From Bacillus sp. sid0103 (lineage in GTDB: Bacteria > Bacillota > Bacilli > Bacillales_B > DSM-18226): a stretch of 64,000 nucleotides of DNA. The translations under genes were made by a program, and so were the position numbers. The notes under the pieces were generated by a model. That model was not told where the DNA came from and did not search any database. It saw only the letters and a list, made by a program, of their open reading frames with translations. The stretch is taken from the NCBI RefSeq assembly GCF_019219025.1, contig NZ_JAHUWN010000019.1, positions 1-64,000 of the forward strand, written 5' to 3'. Shown in pieces: positions 18,006-26,816 of this stretch; the first letter of the stretch is position 1; each line of letters begins with the position of its first letter.

Positions 18006-18051
18006 CTCCATCTCGTTAAGCTGCAAGCAGCTGGAACGGATGGAGTTTTTC
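18006..18051 (+). terminator. Long terminator-like hairpin in the 17.9-18.3 kb gap
   Basis: Nested stem CTCCATC..CGTT..AGCTGC / GCAGCT..AACG..GATGGAG followed by TTTTTC. No gene directly precedes it. A second inverted repeat (TTGGCAA / TTGCCAA) follows at about 18055-18089. It could end an unrecognised small RNA or be what is left of a lost gene; nothing else is seen in this gap. Confidence 0.55.
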
Positions 18052-18202
18052 TTTTGGCAACTGCCTGCATTGAACCGGCGATTGCCAACATGTGCTGACC
18101 CCTTCAGAATCCATTCGCCCTAGGGGTACTCGGACGGAAAGAGTTCCTTAAAGGGCCAGATAATTGAACAAAACTTAAATATAAAGCCATTTTTTTTAGA
18201 CA

Positions 18203-18245
18203 TTAAGAAAACCTTAAGATTTACATCATGTGTTTGTTAAGATTT
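18203..18245 (+). promoter_or_regulatory. Direct repeats, likely response-regulator binding sites
   Basis: TTAAGA occurs at 18203, 18214 and 18237, i.e. offsets of 11 and 23 bp, close to one and two helical turns. OmpR-family regulators bind such direct repeats. The block lies about 80-120 bp upstream of the response regulator gene, which suggests autoregulation. Confidence 0.55.
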
Positions 18246-18321
18246 GCTTGATATGATTCTTTTTACAGTCATACTAAAGGGTGATAGAAATGGTAACCGC
18301 CAAAGTTGGGAGTGAATTTCC

Positions 18322-19008
18322 ATGAACGTGTTGGTTTGTGATGATGATAAGGAGATCGTGGATGCGATCGGAATTTATTTAGAAAATGAAGGCTATCAAA
18401 TATTTAAAGCGTTTAATGGTTTGGAAGCCATACATATCATCAAAGATCATGAGATTCATCTTATTATCAAGGATATTATGATGCCTATAATGGATGGGTT
18501 AAGAGCTACGATGAAGATTAGAGAAGAAAATAATATACCATTGATTATGCTTTCTGCTAAATCGGAGGATTCAGACAAAATTATCGGATTAAATTTAGGG
18601 GCAGATGACTATCTAGCAAAGCCGTTTAATCCCCTGGAGCTGATTGCAAGGGTCAAGTCCCAGTTGAGGAGATATACCACATTGGGAAGTCTTGAAACGA
18701 AAAGGAATGTCTTTCGGACGGGGGGACTGGTCATAGATGATGAAAGTAAAATCATCACAGTCGATGGGGAAGAGGTCCATCTTACACCGGTGCAATATAA
18801 GATTTTGAAATTGCTGACGGAGAGCGCCGGAAGAGTCTTTTCGATTGAGGATATCTATGAAAGGGTATGGAATGAAACAGCGTTTAGTCCTGAAAATACC
18901 GTATCCGTTCATATTAGAAAAATTAGAGAGAAAATCGAAATCAATCCGAAGGAACCAAAATATTTAAAGGTGGTGTGGGGAGTTGGATATAAAGTTGAAA
19001 AAATATAG
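18322..19008 (+). CDS. OmpR-family response regulator (VanR-like)
   Basis: 228 aa. Receiver domain 1-115 with the acidic pocket D7-D9, phosphoacceptor D51 (IIKDIMMPIMDG) and the conserved Lys in AKPF near 101. Winged-helix DNA-binding domain ~130-228 (LTPVQYKILKLL, NTVSVHIRKIREKI, VWGVGYK). A Lys precedes the phosphoacceptor Asp where a Leu or Met is usual. It overlaps the kinase gene by 26 bp, so the two are co-translated. Confidence 0.92.
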   Translation: MNVLVCDDDKEIVDAIGIYLENEGYQIFKAFNGLEAIHIIKDHEIHLIIKDIMMPIMDGLRATMKIREENNIPLIMLSAKSEDSDKIIGLNLGADDYLAKPFNPLELIARVKSQLRRYTTLGSLETKRNVFRTGGLVIDDESKIITVDGEEVHLTPVQYKILKLLTESAGRVFSIEDIYERVWNETAFSPENTVSVHIRKIREKIEINPKEPKYLKVVWGVGYKVEKI

Positions 19009-21088
19009 CCACTTATTAACAACGAAAATCATTGTATTTATGATTGCGGTCGTTTGTTTTACGGGTATCATCAAAGCGATGATCCAGGTTGAAGTGGTCA
19101 ATGATGGATATTTTAGCATGGTTATGGAAGAGGACTACTTTCTCAGTAAGGCATATGCTAGAGAAAATGAAAAGATCGTGAGCAATCTCACTACCCTTCT
19201 CCGAGAGTACAAGAGTGAGGACAATATTTTAAAGGGCGAGTCGATTCGTGAAGATAGGATGAAGGTTGAAGAGATGCAGTTATATTCAGATTTTCAGCAA
19301 TATTCTAGGAGCTATCGGCCTGATTTAAGCGAAGCGGAGAACTATACCACCTTTAAAGCAGAGTATGCCGACAAGATTAAGCAGGTTAGGGAAAGGTTGA
19401 TAAAGGATGATTTAAGGAATTATCATGCCTTGGTGCAAGAGCTTTCAGAGCAGAAAAATCCGTTGTATTATGCCAGTGATGGTGTAAATGTCTATACGAA
19501 CACAACTAAGACAGAAAAAGGGCAGTTTAAAGAGTATCCTACTTATTTGGTGTTTGAAGATTATAAGCGAGAGGTTTATCCTAAAGTAATCGAAGAGAAT
19601 GAGCTATTCCAATTTATTACAGATCCAATTGAGGAATTGAACCAGGACAAGACGGTGGTTTATATTGCGTTTACAGACGACTTTTTAAACAAAAAAATAA
19701 ACGAATGGAATGAAGATAAAGCAGTTGTCACAAAGAACCTTTATATTTTAGCCGCATTTTTGCTAGGTTTCATCCTTTCATTTGGCTATCTCATCCTCGT
19801 GACAGGAAGAAGGTCATTTAAAGATGATCATGTACACCTTCATCCAGTGAATAAACTATACAATGATATCAATATCGTGCTATGTATTAGCCTGATTGCC
19901 ATTTGGGTTACATGGATGGATAATGTGGCACACCAAAGCATTGATAAAATGGCCATTCCCATCACAATCCCGATTTCAGCAGCCGTGTTTGTTTTGATAC
20001 TCTCACTTGTTAAACACGTTAAACATAAAACGTTCTTTAAGCATACCCTGATTTTGGCTATCATCCATAAGCTCATAACCATTGTAAGAAATGTCTATGA
20101 GTCAGGAAATGTCGGGGTCAAGACGGTATTAATCGTCATTGGTTACCCAGTATTGGTTGCGTTAACGTTTTTTATGTTCCCGGTTACCATAGGCCTGGCA
20201 GCCTGGTTTGCTTATAAAAAGGTTAAGAGTTTTCAAGCCATCCAGGATGGAGTGGAAAGAATTAAGGCTGGAAATCTTCATCATCGAATCGATGTGGCTA
20301 ACCGTGGAGAGTTTAAAACACTTGCTAGCAACATAAACAGCATCACGGATGGATTGAAAAACGCTGTTGATAGTGAACTCAAAAGTGAGCGTTTAAAAAC
20401 GGAGTTAATCACCAATATATCTCATGATATAAGAACACCGTTAACATCGATCATCACCTATGTGGATTTACTAAAAGGCGAGGAGGTTACGCCAAGGGCT
20501 TTCGAATATATCGATATCTTAGATCAAAAATCGAAAAGACTAAAACTATTAACGGATGATTTATTTGAAGCTGCCAAAGCGACGAGTGGAAATATTTCAG
20601 TTGAGTTTGAGAAAATTGATATTGTGTCTTTAATTACCCAGGGACTTGGAGAAGTGAATGATAAAATTGAAGCCTCCAATTTGCAATTCAAGCTGAATCA
20701 TCCCCAGGATAAGATGTATATTAGAGCGGATGGAAAATTACTATGGAGATCCATTGAAAACTTATTATCGAATATCTTTAAATATGCGCTCAATGGTTCC
20801 AGAGTATATATCGATATCGAGGATGCGGGTAATGAAATTCTGTTTACCTTTAAGAACATTTCCGCTTATGAGTTAAATATTTCAGCAGACGAATTAATGG
20901 AACGTTTTAAGCGTGGCGATGAATCCAGATCCAGCCAAGGCAGCGGGCTTGGGTTATCGATTGCGAAAAGCCTCATCGAAGTTCAAAAGGGGAAATTTAA
21001 CATCCACGTTGACGGAGATTTATTTAAGGCTGTTATTTCTTTCCCTAAGATGTCTGATACGCAATCGAAAGATGTGGAAGAAAGTTAA
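18983..21088 (+). CDS. Sensor histidine kinase with multi-span input domain (VanS-like)
   Basis: 701 aa. One N-terminal TM (~13-33), an extracellular part of ~220 residues, then about four more spans (~252-400). A HAMP-like linker (~405-455) follows, then HisKA with phospho-acceptor H481 (ELITNISHDIRTPLTS), and HATPase_c with NLLSN near 593 and GSGLGLSIAKS near 653. The signal is unknown. The start is a TTG at 18983 or 18995 inside the regulator gene. Such VanRS-like pairs with a long multi-span sensor are common in Bacilli near envelope genes; no target gene is evident next door. Confidence 0.9.
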   Translation: MDIKLKKYSHLLTTKIIVFMIAVVCFTGIIKAMIQVEVVNDGYFSMVMEEDYFLSKAYARENEKIVSNLTTLLREYKSEDNILKGESIREDRMKVEEMQLYSDFQQYSRSYRPDLSEAENYTTFKAEYADKIKQVRERLIKDDLRNYHALVQELSEQKNPLYYASDGVNVYTNTTKTEKGQFKEYPTYLVFEDYKREVYPKVIEENELFQFITDPIEELNQDKTVVYIAFTDDFLNKKINEWNEDKAVVTKNLYILAAFLLGFILSFGYLILVTGRRSFKDDHVHLHPVNKLYNDINIVLCISLIAIWVTWMDNVAHQSIDKMAIPITIPISAAVFVLILSLVKHVKHKTFFKHTLILAIIHKLITIVRNVYESGNVGVKTVLIVIGYPVLVALTFFMFPVTIGLAAWFAYKKVKSFQAIQDGVERIKAGNLHHRIDVANRGEFKTLASNINSITDGLKNAVDSELKSERLKTELITNISHDIRTPLTSIITYVDLLKGEEVTPRAFEYIDILDQKSKRLKLLTDDLFEAAKATSGNISVEFEKIDIVSLITQGLGEVNDKIEASNLQFKLNHPQDKMYIRADGKLLWRSIENLLSNIFKYALNGSRVYIDIEDAGNEILFTFKNISAYELNISADELMERFKRGDESRSSQGSGLGLSIAKSLIEVQKGKFNIHVDGDLFKAVISFPKMSDTQSKDVEES

Positions 21089-21101
21089 AAGCGGTATAGA
21101 A

Positions 21102-21129
21102 ATGCACCAATCATTAATAAATGGTGCAT
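21102..21129 (+). other. Hairpin after the kinase gene
   Basis: ATGCACCA / TGGTGCAT inverted repeat with no T-tract, placed before the true terminator. Confidence 0.4.
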
Positions 21130-21191
21130 CATCGGTCTGACCATTACAGTAAGGAAATGACCATTAAAGAGAGAAAATAGGAATAGATTAG

Positions 21192-21223
21192 ACCGCTGCA
21201 GGGGTTGCTTGCAGCGGTTTTTT
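21192..21223 (+). terminator. Terminator of the two-component operon
   Basis: Stem ACCGCTGCA / TGCAGCGGT followed by TTTTT. Confidence 0.88.
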
Positions 21224-21252
21224 GCTACATTTCCATTATTCTTTAATACCCA

Positions 21253-21272
21253 TGGGGACGGTTCTTGTGGCC
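21253..21272 (+). repeat. REP-like motif GGGGACGGTTCTTGTGGCC
   Basis: Second occurrence of the motif also seen at 2504 and 50830-50908, located in the convergent gap between the kinase and a minus-strand gene. Confidence 0.55.
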
Positions 21273-21289
21273 AAACGCACCTGTTTTTC

Positions 21290-22150
21290 TTAGGATGGAC
21301 TTTTAACGGCTAATATTTGATTAGATAATCTTTTATCTATGAGTCCAACAAGCAGGATAGTAAATAAGGCTAAACAAACATAGTACATCTGGTCCCACGG
21401 TACGAGACTGTAAAGGATTCCCATCTTTATTAAAACTTGATTCACTGTATAAATAAATAATCCTGTTAAAATATATCTTATCCACTTCGGTTTCCAATTG
21501 ATTTTAACCATTAGACAATAAAAAAAGCTTGCGCATAAATAGTAAATTGCTGAGAAGGCAATGGAATCGCGACCTACATTTTCAAACCATCCAGGGCGAT
21601 AATATCGATTCAAGAAAAAAAGCATCGGAAGAATATGGGCACTGGCAGAAATGGCGCCAGTGATTAAATAGAGAATCAAATTGTGCTTGAACCCTCTTGA
21701 GGGAAGTAAAATCCATTTATAAAAAATCTTGGCCAAAACATAATAAATAGGGAGACCCAATCCGGTATATTCTAACCTCCACCAGTTATGTGAATAGATG
21801 TGAAGCTTTAAAAATAACCATTCAATCCCTACAAAGAATCCTGAAAAGAAGACCATCCAAATCCAATTTAACTGGAAAGTTGCTATCAAGGTTGCTGTGA
21901 CTGGTAAAGAAAATGCGTTTGAGAAAAACGCTCCCAATTCACTGTCATAAAAAGAATTATGTTTGATAATATTTGGGTTATAATCATAGGATCCTAAGAA
22001 ATTAAATATGGTGGTCTCGATAATATAACCATATCCAACCATTGTTAAGTAAAGAAACAGGGTTTGCGTGTTTCTTTTTTTTAATAGTATAAAACAAAAC
22101 AATATCGTGCTTGAAATAAGTAGAGCAAAAAACCAATAAGAATTATGCAC
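21290..22150 (-). CDS. Multi-span membrane protein, CBO0543-like
   Basis: 286 aa from the GTG at 22150, chosen because GGAGTG lies 6 bp upstream on the minus strand; the open frame extends 39 codons further without a good site. About eight hydrophobic spans, with aromatic-rich loops (YSHNWWRLEYTG, RYYRPGWFENVG). The pattern resembles the CBO0543 family of uncharacterised Firmicute membrane proteins, but I am not certain. Function unknown. No operon partner. Confidence 0.6.
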   Translation of the reverse strand: MHNSYWFFALLISSTILFCFILLKKRNTQTLFLYLTMVGYGYIIETTIFNFLGSYDYNPNIIKHNSFYDSELGAFFSNAFSLPVTATLIATFQLNWIWMVFFSGFFVGIEWLFLKLHIYSHNWWRLEYTGLGLPIYYVLAKIFYKWILLPSRGFKHNLILYLITGAISASAHILPMLFFLNRYYRPGWFENVGRDSIAFSAIYYLCASFFYCLMVKINWKPKWIRYILTGLFIYTVNQVLIKMGILYSLVPWDQMYYVCLALFTILLVGLIDKRLSNQILAVKSPS

Positions 22151-22276
22151 AACGTTCACTCCGTTAATAGCCGAATACATAAAGTTTGTTTTAATAAATA
22201 TCTTTTTATTATTAGAGATTCTCCAATTTTTATACCTCATTTTGATTCGTCTCGATGTATCGTACAAAAAATAGGC

Positions 22277-22302
22277 AAAAGCCTCCTGGAGGGGAGGCTT
22301 TT
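22277..22302 (-). terminator. Terminator of the 124-aa minus-strand gene
   Basis: Stem AAAAGCCTCC / GGAGGCTTTT, usable on either strand, 40 bp after the minus-strand stop at 22342. Confidence 0.75.
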
Positions 22303-22341
22303 ATTGTACTGTTGCAATTCTACAATGGGTAGATGAAAATT

Positions 22342-22716
22342 CTATCCTTTAACCACTAGCCACAGGTAAACTTTTGAATCTACGTTTGATGCATTATGAA
22401 GGATAACGACCATGACATTAGGGTCTCTAGGACCGGTTTGTACTGAATATATGTTTTCGATTGGATCAGTTAAGTATCCTGCACTAATAACTTTTTCATT
22501 TCTTTGTGCCTCTAATCGAAAGTCAACATATTCATGATTATTTATCCGGATTCCAGTGCTCCAAGTATAGCGTTTGAACCCTTGTCCTAGATCCTCTTCA
22601 GACGCATTTTGGAAGCTCAAATCAAAACGTCTATCTACTGGGCGCCTATTCATGGTTTCTGGCGATTGTTGCGGACGATAAGTATAATGCAGCCATCCAT
22701 TAACGGGTATACTCAT
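22342..22716 (-). CDS. Hypothetical protein, 124 aa
   Basis: ATG at 22716 is chosen for its spacing of 9 bp from AAGGAG; another ATG lies 6 bp upstream. The sequence (MSIPVNGWLHYTYRPQQSPE; FRLEAQRNEKVISAGYLTDP; VVILHNASNVDSKVYLWLVV) is beta-rich, without a signal peptide or membrane span. No family recognised. It has its own terminator. Confidence 0.6.
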   Translation of the reverse strand: MSIPVNGWLHYTYRPQQSPETMNRRPVDRRFDLSFQNASEEDLGQGFKRYTWSTGIRINNHEYVDFRLEAQRNEKVISAGYLTDPIENIYSVQTGPRDPNVMVVILHNASNVDSKVYLWLVVKG

Positions 22717-22830
22717 TTGCATCAGCTCCTTGTCTGATAAAAGTATGAGGCCTGACATATTTTTTTACAGCCAGGTTTGATACGAAAATTGTCCACTGTT
22801 ATTTGGGTTAATTATTTTCATTAGCTGTCA

Positions 22831-22911
22831 ATGGACCTAGAAGGATTAGGCTCACAAAGCGTAGAAGACGCCAAAAAAGGATTAACCAGAAAGGTTGAAT
22901 CTTTTTTATAA
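22831..22911 (+). pseudogene. Possible 26-codon gene remnant
   Basis: Encodes MDLEGLGSQSVEDAKKGLTR and then KVESFL before a stop. It reads like real protein but has no ribosome binding site. The rest of 22717-23310 shows only an AACGAGA / TCTCGTT hairpin at about 22949-22973. Confidence 0.2.
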
Positions 22912-23314
22912 ATATATGAGACTCAATGTGCGATATAACCTACAAAAAACGAGACCTTAGTCAGATCTCGTTCGTTTCTATAAATAATCCGCTTATTGGT
23001 AGTTCATTTGACGAACGTATATTCAGGATTCCTAAGATGAACTCTCACTGGACTCCTTTATAAACCTATTACCTGATCATGCACTAACCCCCGCAAGTAG
23101 AGGCACAAGGCTGACCACTGACCATTTATCTCTTTTCACTGATTAAATAGATTGCCATTGCAGAGTGTCATCTTAGGTATGGGAAATTTACATTTTTTCA
23201 CATTGTTTTGACAAAGTTTCATTTATTAATAATGAATGTGCGTATATTATTATTAAATATATAAAATTGGGCATTTTTGCGGAAATTGGTAAAAAATAAA
23301 TTTACATTTTGTTC

Positions 23315-23332
23315 AAATGTTATTTAACATTT
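23315..23332 (+). promoter_or_regulatory. Palindromic operator candidate before the nucleoside transporter operon
   Basis: AAATGTT-ATTT-AACATTT, embedded in TGTTC...GTTCA, so the dyad extends. It lies about 130 bp upstream of the operon and may bind a DeoR-type or similar nucleoside-responsive repressor. No regulator gene is adjacent. Confidence 0.45.
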
Positions 23333-23374
23333 GTTCAGGATATGTGATATATTTATTTAGGTAATTTTAAAATA

Positions 23375-23389
23375 ATGAAAGCGCTCACG
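23375..23389 (+). promoter_or_regulatory. cre-like box
   Basis: ATGAAAGCGCTCACG matches the cre consensus except for the last base. It lies between the palindrome and the ribosome binding site at 23443, so it probably represses in cis through CcpA. Confidence 0.55.
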
Positions 23390-23517
23390 TCGGATAAGGT
23401 CGTGTTAGAAAATTAGGGAAGAAAATACCGTGATTAAGGTGAAGGAGGGCGATGTTGTAAAAATACTTTTTACAACAATTAATTAGCTTAACTTATTTAT
23501 TTGTTGGGTTCACCTTA

Positions 23518-23931
23518 TTGAAGGGGCTTGAAGAAAGTGAACTCGGTTGGTTTAGCCTATGGGTTGCTATTATTGGGGTGGTATATACCTTAACAGCTAT
23601 TATTCACTTTCATAATGTTGTCAATGCATTAACTGGGGCCTTGTGGGCATTCTTATGGTATCTATTCTTTTTATCCAATGCACTTAATAAGAAAATTGAA
23701 CATGATACTGGAATGGTTGCATTTGTTCAGTCATGGGTAACGTTGACCATACCAGCGCTCCTTTATTTTTTAGGTGTCTGGAATACACAAATTGTTTATC
23801 AAATCTGGATCTGCGTAGTAATTCTAGCTATTGTCTATTTTGTTGTAAGTTTTTTCAAATCGAAAATTTCATATAAAAATGACAATAGCGGTCAAACAAT
23901 TCAAGTAATCAATGCTTTGGAGGTAAAATAA
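23518..23931 (+). CDS. Membrane protein upstream of nupC, native start interrupted
   Basis: 137 aa from a TTG at 23518 with no Shine-Dalgarno. A good AAGGAGG at 23442-23448 precedes ATG-TTG-TAA at 23452-23460. Reading through that TAA gives an uninterrupted frame (KYFLQQLISLTYLFVGF...) that adds a hydrophobic helix and runs into this gene. The most likely history is a mutation of codon 2 or 3 from AAA to TAA. The remaining protein has about four spans (LWVAIIGVVYTL; ALWAFLWYLFFL). No family recognised. It ends 1 bp before the transporter gene, so it may be a transporter accessory subunit. Expression of an intact product is doubtful. Confidence 0.55.
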   Translation: MKGLEESELGWFSLWVAIIGVVYTLTAIIHFHNVVNALTGALWAFLWYLFFLSNALNKKIEHDTGMVAFVQSWVTLTIPALLYFLGVWNTQIVYQIWICVVILAIVYFVVSFFKSKISYKNDNSGQTIQVINALEVK

Positions 23932-23932
23932 T

Positions 23933-25108
23933 ATGTCAATCTTAATCGGAATCGTTGGTATACTAGTTCTAGTAGGTGTCGCTTGGTTGATGTCAAACGA
24001 TAAGAAAAACATTAACTATCGTGCAGTTGGTATCATGGCAGCTGTTCAGTTGTTAATCGCTTGGTTTATGCTCAATACTTCAATCGGTCAAAAAGTTCTG
24101 CACAAAATCGTAAATGGCTTTAACAAAGTTCTTTCTTTCGGGAATGACGGTATCTCATTCGTATTCGGTGACCTTGCAGGAAAGAATTTATTCTTTGTAA
24201 ATGTTCTAATGATGATTGTATTCGTAACAGCTCTGCTAGGTATCTTAACTTATTCAAGAATATTACCATTAGCGATTAAATACATTGGTGGTGCAGTAAG
24301 TAAAATAACAGGTTTACCAAAAGTGGAATCATTTGTTGCGGTGAATTCGATGGTATTTGGTGATACTTCTGCTATCCTTTCTGTTAAGTCATTTATTCCT
24401 AATCTTTCGGGTAACCGCTTGTTCGTTGTTGTTACTTCTTCTCTTGTTGCGGTAAGCTGTTCCATCTTAGGTGCTTACATGCAAATGATTCCAGCGGAGT
24501 TTGTATTGGTTGCGTTACCAATTAACGTATTCTCTGGACTTATCCTATCAACGATTGTATGTCCTGTTCGTAAAGAAGAAGATGAAAAAATCGATATTAA
24601 GGGAATGATTCCTGAGAAATCACTTTTCGAAGCAATCGGTAACTGGACATTGCTCGGCGGAAAGACGGCCTTAATCGTAGGCGCTATGCTTATCACTTAT
24701 GTAGGATTGATCGCGGCAGTTAACTGGATTTTCACTTCAATCTTCGGTATCTCTTTCACTGGTGTACTTGGATATGTATTCGCGCCAATTGCTTGGATCA
24801 TGGGTATTCCTGCAAATGAGATTGTTAAAGCTGGCTCAGTCATGGGTACTAAGGTAGCCGCAAACGAGTTCGTTGCTATGTTAGACTTCATGAAAATGAT
24901 TCCTCATATGTCTCATAAGACGGTAGGTATCGTTTCAGCATTCTTAGTATCATTCGCTAATTTCTCTTCTATTGGAATTATTTTAGGAACTGTACAAGCT
25001 ATCAATAATGAAAAGGCAAGTGAGTTAGCTAAGGTTGGTTTAAAGGTATTGTTGGTAGCAACAATGGGATCAGTCTTAACTGGAACGATTGTAGGTTTGT
25101 TCCTATAA
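23933..25108 (+). CDS. nupC: NupC-type nucleoside:cation symporter
   Basis: 391 aa, the usual length of concentrative nucleoside transporters. Conserved NupC blocks are present: KVESFVAVNSMVFGDTSAIL, AVSCSILGAYMQMIP, INVFSGLILSTIV, ANFSSIGIILGTVQAIN. About 9-10 membrane spans. It imports nucleosides with H+ or Na+. In the substrate motif usual NupC proteins read GQSE where this one reads GDTS, so its specificity may differ. Preceded by the damaged membrane gene; followed by two terminators. Confidence 0.85.
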   Translation: MSILIGIVGILVLVGVAWLMSNDKKNINYRAVGIMAAVQLLIAWFMLNTSIGQKVLHKIVNGFNKVLSFGNDGISFVFGDLAGKNLFFVNVLMMIVFVTALLGILTYSRILPLAIKYIGGAVSKITGLPKVESFVAVNSMVFGDTSAILSVKSFIPNLSGNRLFVVVTSSLVAVSCSILGAYMQMIPAEFVLVALPINVFSGLILSTIVCPVRKEEDEKIDIKGMIPEKSLFEAIGNWTLLGGKTALIVGAMLITYVGLIAAVNWIFTSIFGISFTGVLGYVFAPIAWIMGIPANEIVKAGSVMGTKVAANEFVAMLDFMKMIPHMSHKTVGIVSAFLVSFANFSSIGIILGTVQAINNEKASELAKVGLKVLLVATMGSVLTGTIVGLFL

Positions 25109-25128
25109 TAATTTAATAATGATGATTC

Positions 25129-25187
25129 AAATCCTCTTTTTCACTTTATTTACCTATTGGAAATAAAAGTGTTAAAGGGGATTTTTT
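25129..25187 (+). terminator. Terminator of the nupC operon
   Basis: Long imperfect stem AAATCCTCTTTTTCACTTTATTT / AAATAAAAGTGTTAAAGGGGATTT followed by TTT. Confidence 0.75.
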
Positions 25188-25212
25188 AATCCCGTGCCTG
25201 TCACGAAAAAGA

Positions 25213-25246
25213 AAAGAAGTTACCGTCATACTCGGTAACTTCTTTT
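25213..25246. terminator. Second hairpin, possibly bidirectional
   Basis: Stem AAAGAAGTTACCG / CGGTAACTTCTTT followed by TT; A-rich on the other side, so it could also serve the small minus-strand ORF at 25376-25456. Confidence 0.7.
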
Positions 25247-25375
25247 TATGTCCAATGGGAACGTACAGAATATTCTGATTTGTCCACAGGCAGTTTCTGA
25301 CACAGCCTCAGTGCTTCCAGAAGTGGCATAATGTTTTATTGAACTCTTAAACTTGCTACTTTATTTAAAAAATAG

Positions 25376-25456
25376 ATCAAAAGCGCATGAAATCAGCCAA
25401 CCAAGTGCAAGAGCAGCGGATAGATATGTACCAAGATAAAATAAAATTTCCGCCAT
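25376..25456 (-). CDS. Small hydrophobic peptide, 26 aa
   Basis: ATG with a strong AAGGAGGAATC upstream on the minus strand. The peptide (MAEILFYLGTYLSAALALGW, then LISCAF) is a single membrane helix. The ribosome binding site makes expression credible, but a peptide this short needs proof. The rest of 25247-25828 shows nothing else. Confidence 0.4.
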
Positions 25457-25828
25457 GATTCCTCCTTCTTCATTTTTATAGGGGTTAGTGGTTTTCAACT
25501 CCCTTCCTTCTAAGATATAGCCATTATAACAAGCGATTCTTTAAAATTTGTCGAACAATCGGATATTCACTTATTTGTAAATAGACTGTTATCTTCTCTT
25601 AATAAAAGAAACTACAAGACTTTCTCTTGGAAGCAGCTTTTCTCCCAATTGAACTAGATTTAATACGTTTTTCCAATCATTCATTATTATCCATTTGCAG
25701 ATTTAGCGTGGTGGGGAGTTTAATCTCGATTCTATTGATAAATAGAATGAATTTATTTTTAGGCCCCATTCTGATTTTGGAAGTATTTAGAATTTTGACC
25801 TTGACTTTATAAAGACATAGGGTGATAA

Positions 25829-25856
25829 TTTTATTACAAGTAATTTCGTAATAAAA
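25829..25856 (+). promoter_or_regulatory. Inverted repeat before the ArsR-like gene
   Basis: TTTTATTAC / GTAATAAAA, perfect 9-bp arms with a 10-bp centre, ending just before the ribosome binding site of the regulator gene. A likely autoregulatory operator. A single arm (TTTATTAC) recurs at about 26988, upstream of the GntR gene. Confidence 0.6.
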
Positions 25857-25867
25857 GGAATGGTCAT

Positions 25868-26776
25868 GTGAGAACACTAACTTTAACGTTTGAAGAAGCA
25901 ATCGAGATTTGTAAGGCACTGGGACACGAGCAGCGGATGCAAATTATCCGGATCCTAACCAATGGTCCGCAAAATGTAAATGAGCTCTCCGAGAAATTGG
26001 GTGTTCCATTCTCGACAGCGGCTGTAAATATTAAGAAACTCGAGGATGCTCAGCTGATCTCTACCGAAATGGTCCCGGGGAGAGGGTCACAAAAGGTAAA
26101 CTCGAATCGCTATGATAAAATTGTCATCAATCTAAAGGACGACGAACGCGATGAAGAAAAAATGTATTCGATTGAAATGCCAATTGGCGAGTTTGTCAGC
26201 TGTGAAGTCGAGCCTACCTGTGGTCTTCTAAGCGAGGACGGGATTATTAATATGATTGACGATCCGAGAGCTTTTTATGAACCGGAACGGAAGCGTGCCC
26301 AGCTATTATGGTTTCGAAGCGGATTTGTGGAGTATCACTTCCCCAACAGGATTCCATATGGAGCCGTCGTGGAAGAACTGAATTTATCCGCCGAATTGTG
26401 CTCCGAGGCCCCTTATTATAAGGATGATTGGCCTTCCGATATCACGTGCTGGATCAACGGTAAGGAGGTAGGAATGTGGATTTCTCCCGGTGATTTTGGC
26501 GGAAAAAGGGGATTTCTCACTCCGAAGTGGTGGGAAATTAATAATACTCAGTTTGGGCTGTTGAAAGCTTGGAAGATCAATAAAGAAGGAAGTTTCATAG
26601 ATGGTGTGAAAATCTCTGACATTACTATAATGGATTTGGATCTAGAATCAAGACCGTTTGTGTCCGTTAAATATGGCGTTAAGCAGGATGCCGTTAACAA
26701 AGGCGGAATGAACCTGTTTGGCTCTAAGTTTGGCAACTATGAACAAGGAATTTTGTTAAATATTCGATACGATTAG
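25868..26776 (+). CDS. ArsR-like transcriptional regulator with large C-terminal domain
   Basis: 302 aa from a GTG behind AAAAGGAA. Residues ~8-80 form a winged helix of the ArsR type (EQRMQIIRIL, VNELSEKLGVPFSTAAVNIKKLEDAQLI). Residues ~100-302 form a long second domain (EPTCGLLSEDGIINMIDDPR; DWPSDITCWINGKEVG; PGDFGGKRGFLTPKWW) of unknown ligand, a layout seen in Firmicute regulators next to carbohydrate ABC operons. No metal-binding Cys pair typical of ArsR. It probably senses a sugar or oligosaccharide and controls the neighbouring glycan locus; a terminator separates it from the locus. Confidence 0.75.
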   Translation: MRTLTLTFEEAIEICKALGHEQRMQIIRILTNGPQNVNELSEKLGVPFSTAAVNIKKLEDAQLISTEMVPGRGSQKVNSNRYDKIVINLKDDERDEEKMYSIEMPIGEFVSCEVEPTCGLLSEDGIINMIDDPRAFYEPERKRAQLLWFRSGFVEYHFPNRIPYGAVVEELNLSAELCSEAPYYKDDWPSDITCWINGKEVGMWISPGDFGGKRGFLTPKWWEINNTQFGLLKAWKINKEGSFIDGVKISDITIMDLDLESRPFVSVKYGVKQDAVNKGGMNLFGSKFGNYEQGILLNIRYD

Positions 26777-26779
26777 TCA

Positions 26780-26816
26780 AAAATACTTCAGCTTCAGTGG
26801 CTGAGGTATTTTTTTG
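26780..26816 (+). terminator. Terminator of the ArsR-like gene
   Basis: Stem AAATACTTCAGC / GCTGAGGTATTT followed by TTTT. The remaining gap to 27012 shows no gene. Confidence 0.85.

Noticed and set aside
22900..23380. Riboswitch in the leader of the nucleoside transporter operon
   Set aside because: I found a palindrome and a cre-like box but no purine-riboswitch core or other known aptamer pattern.
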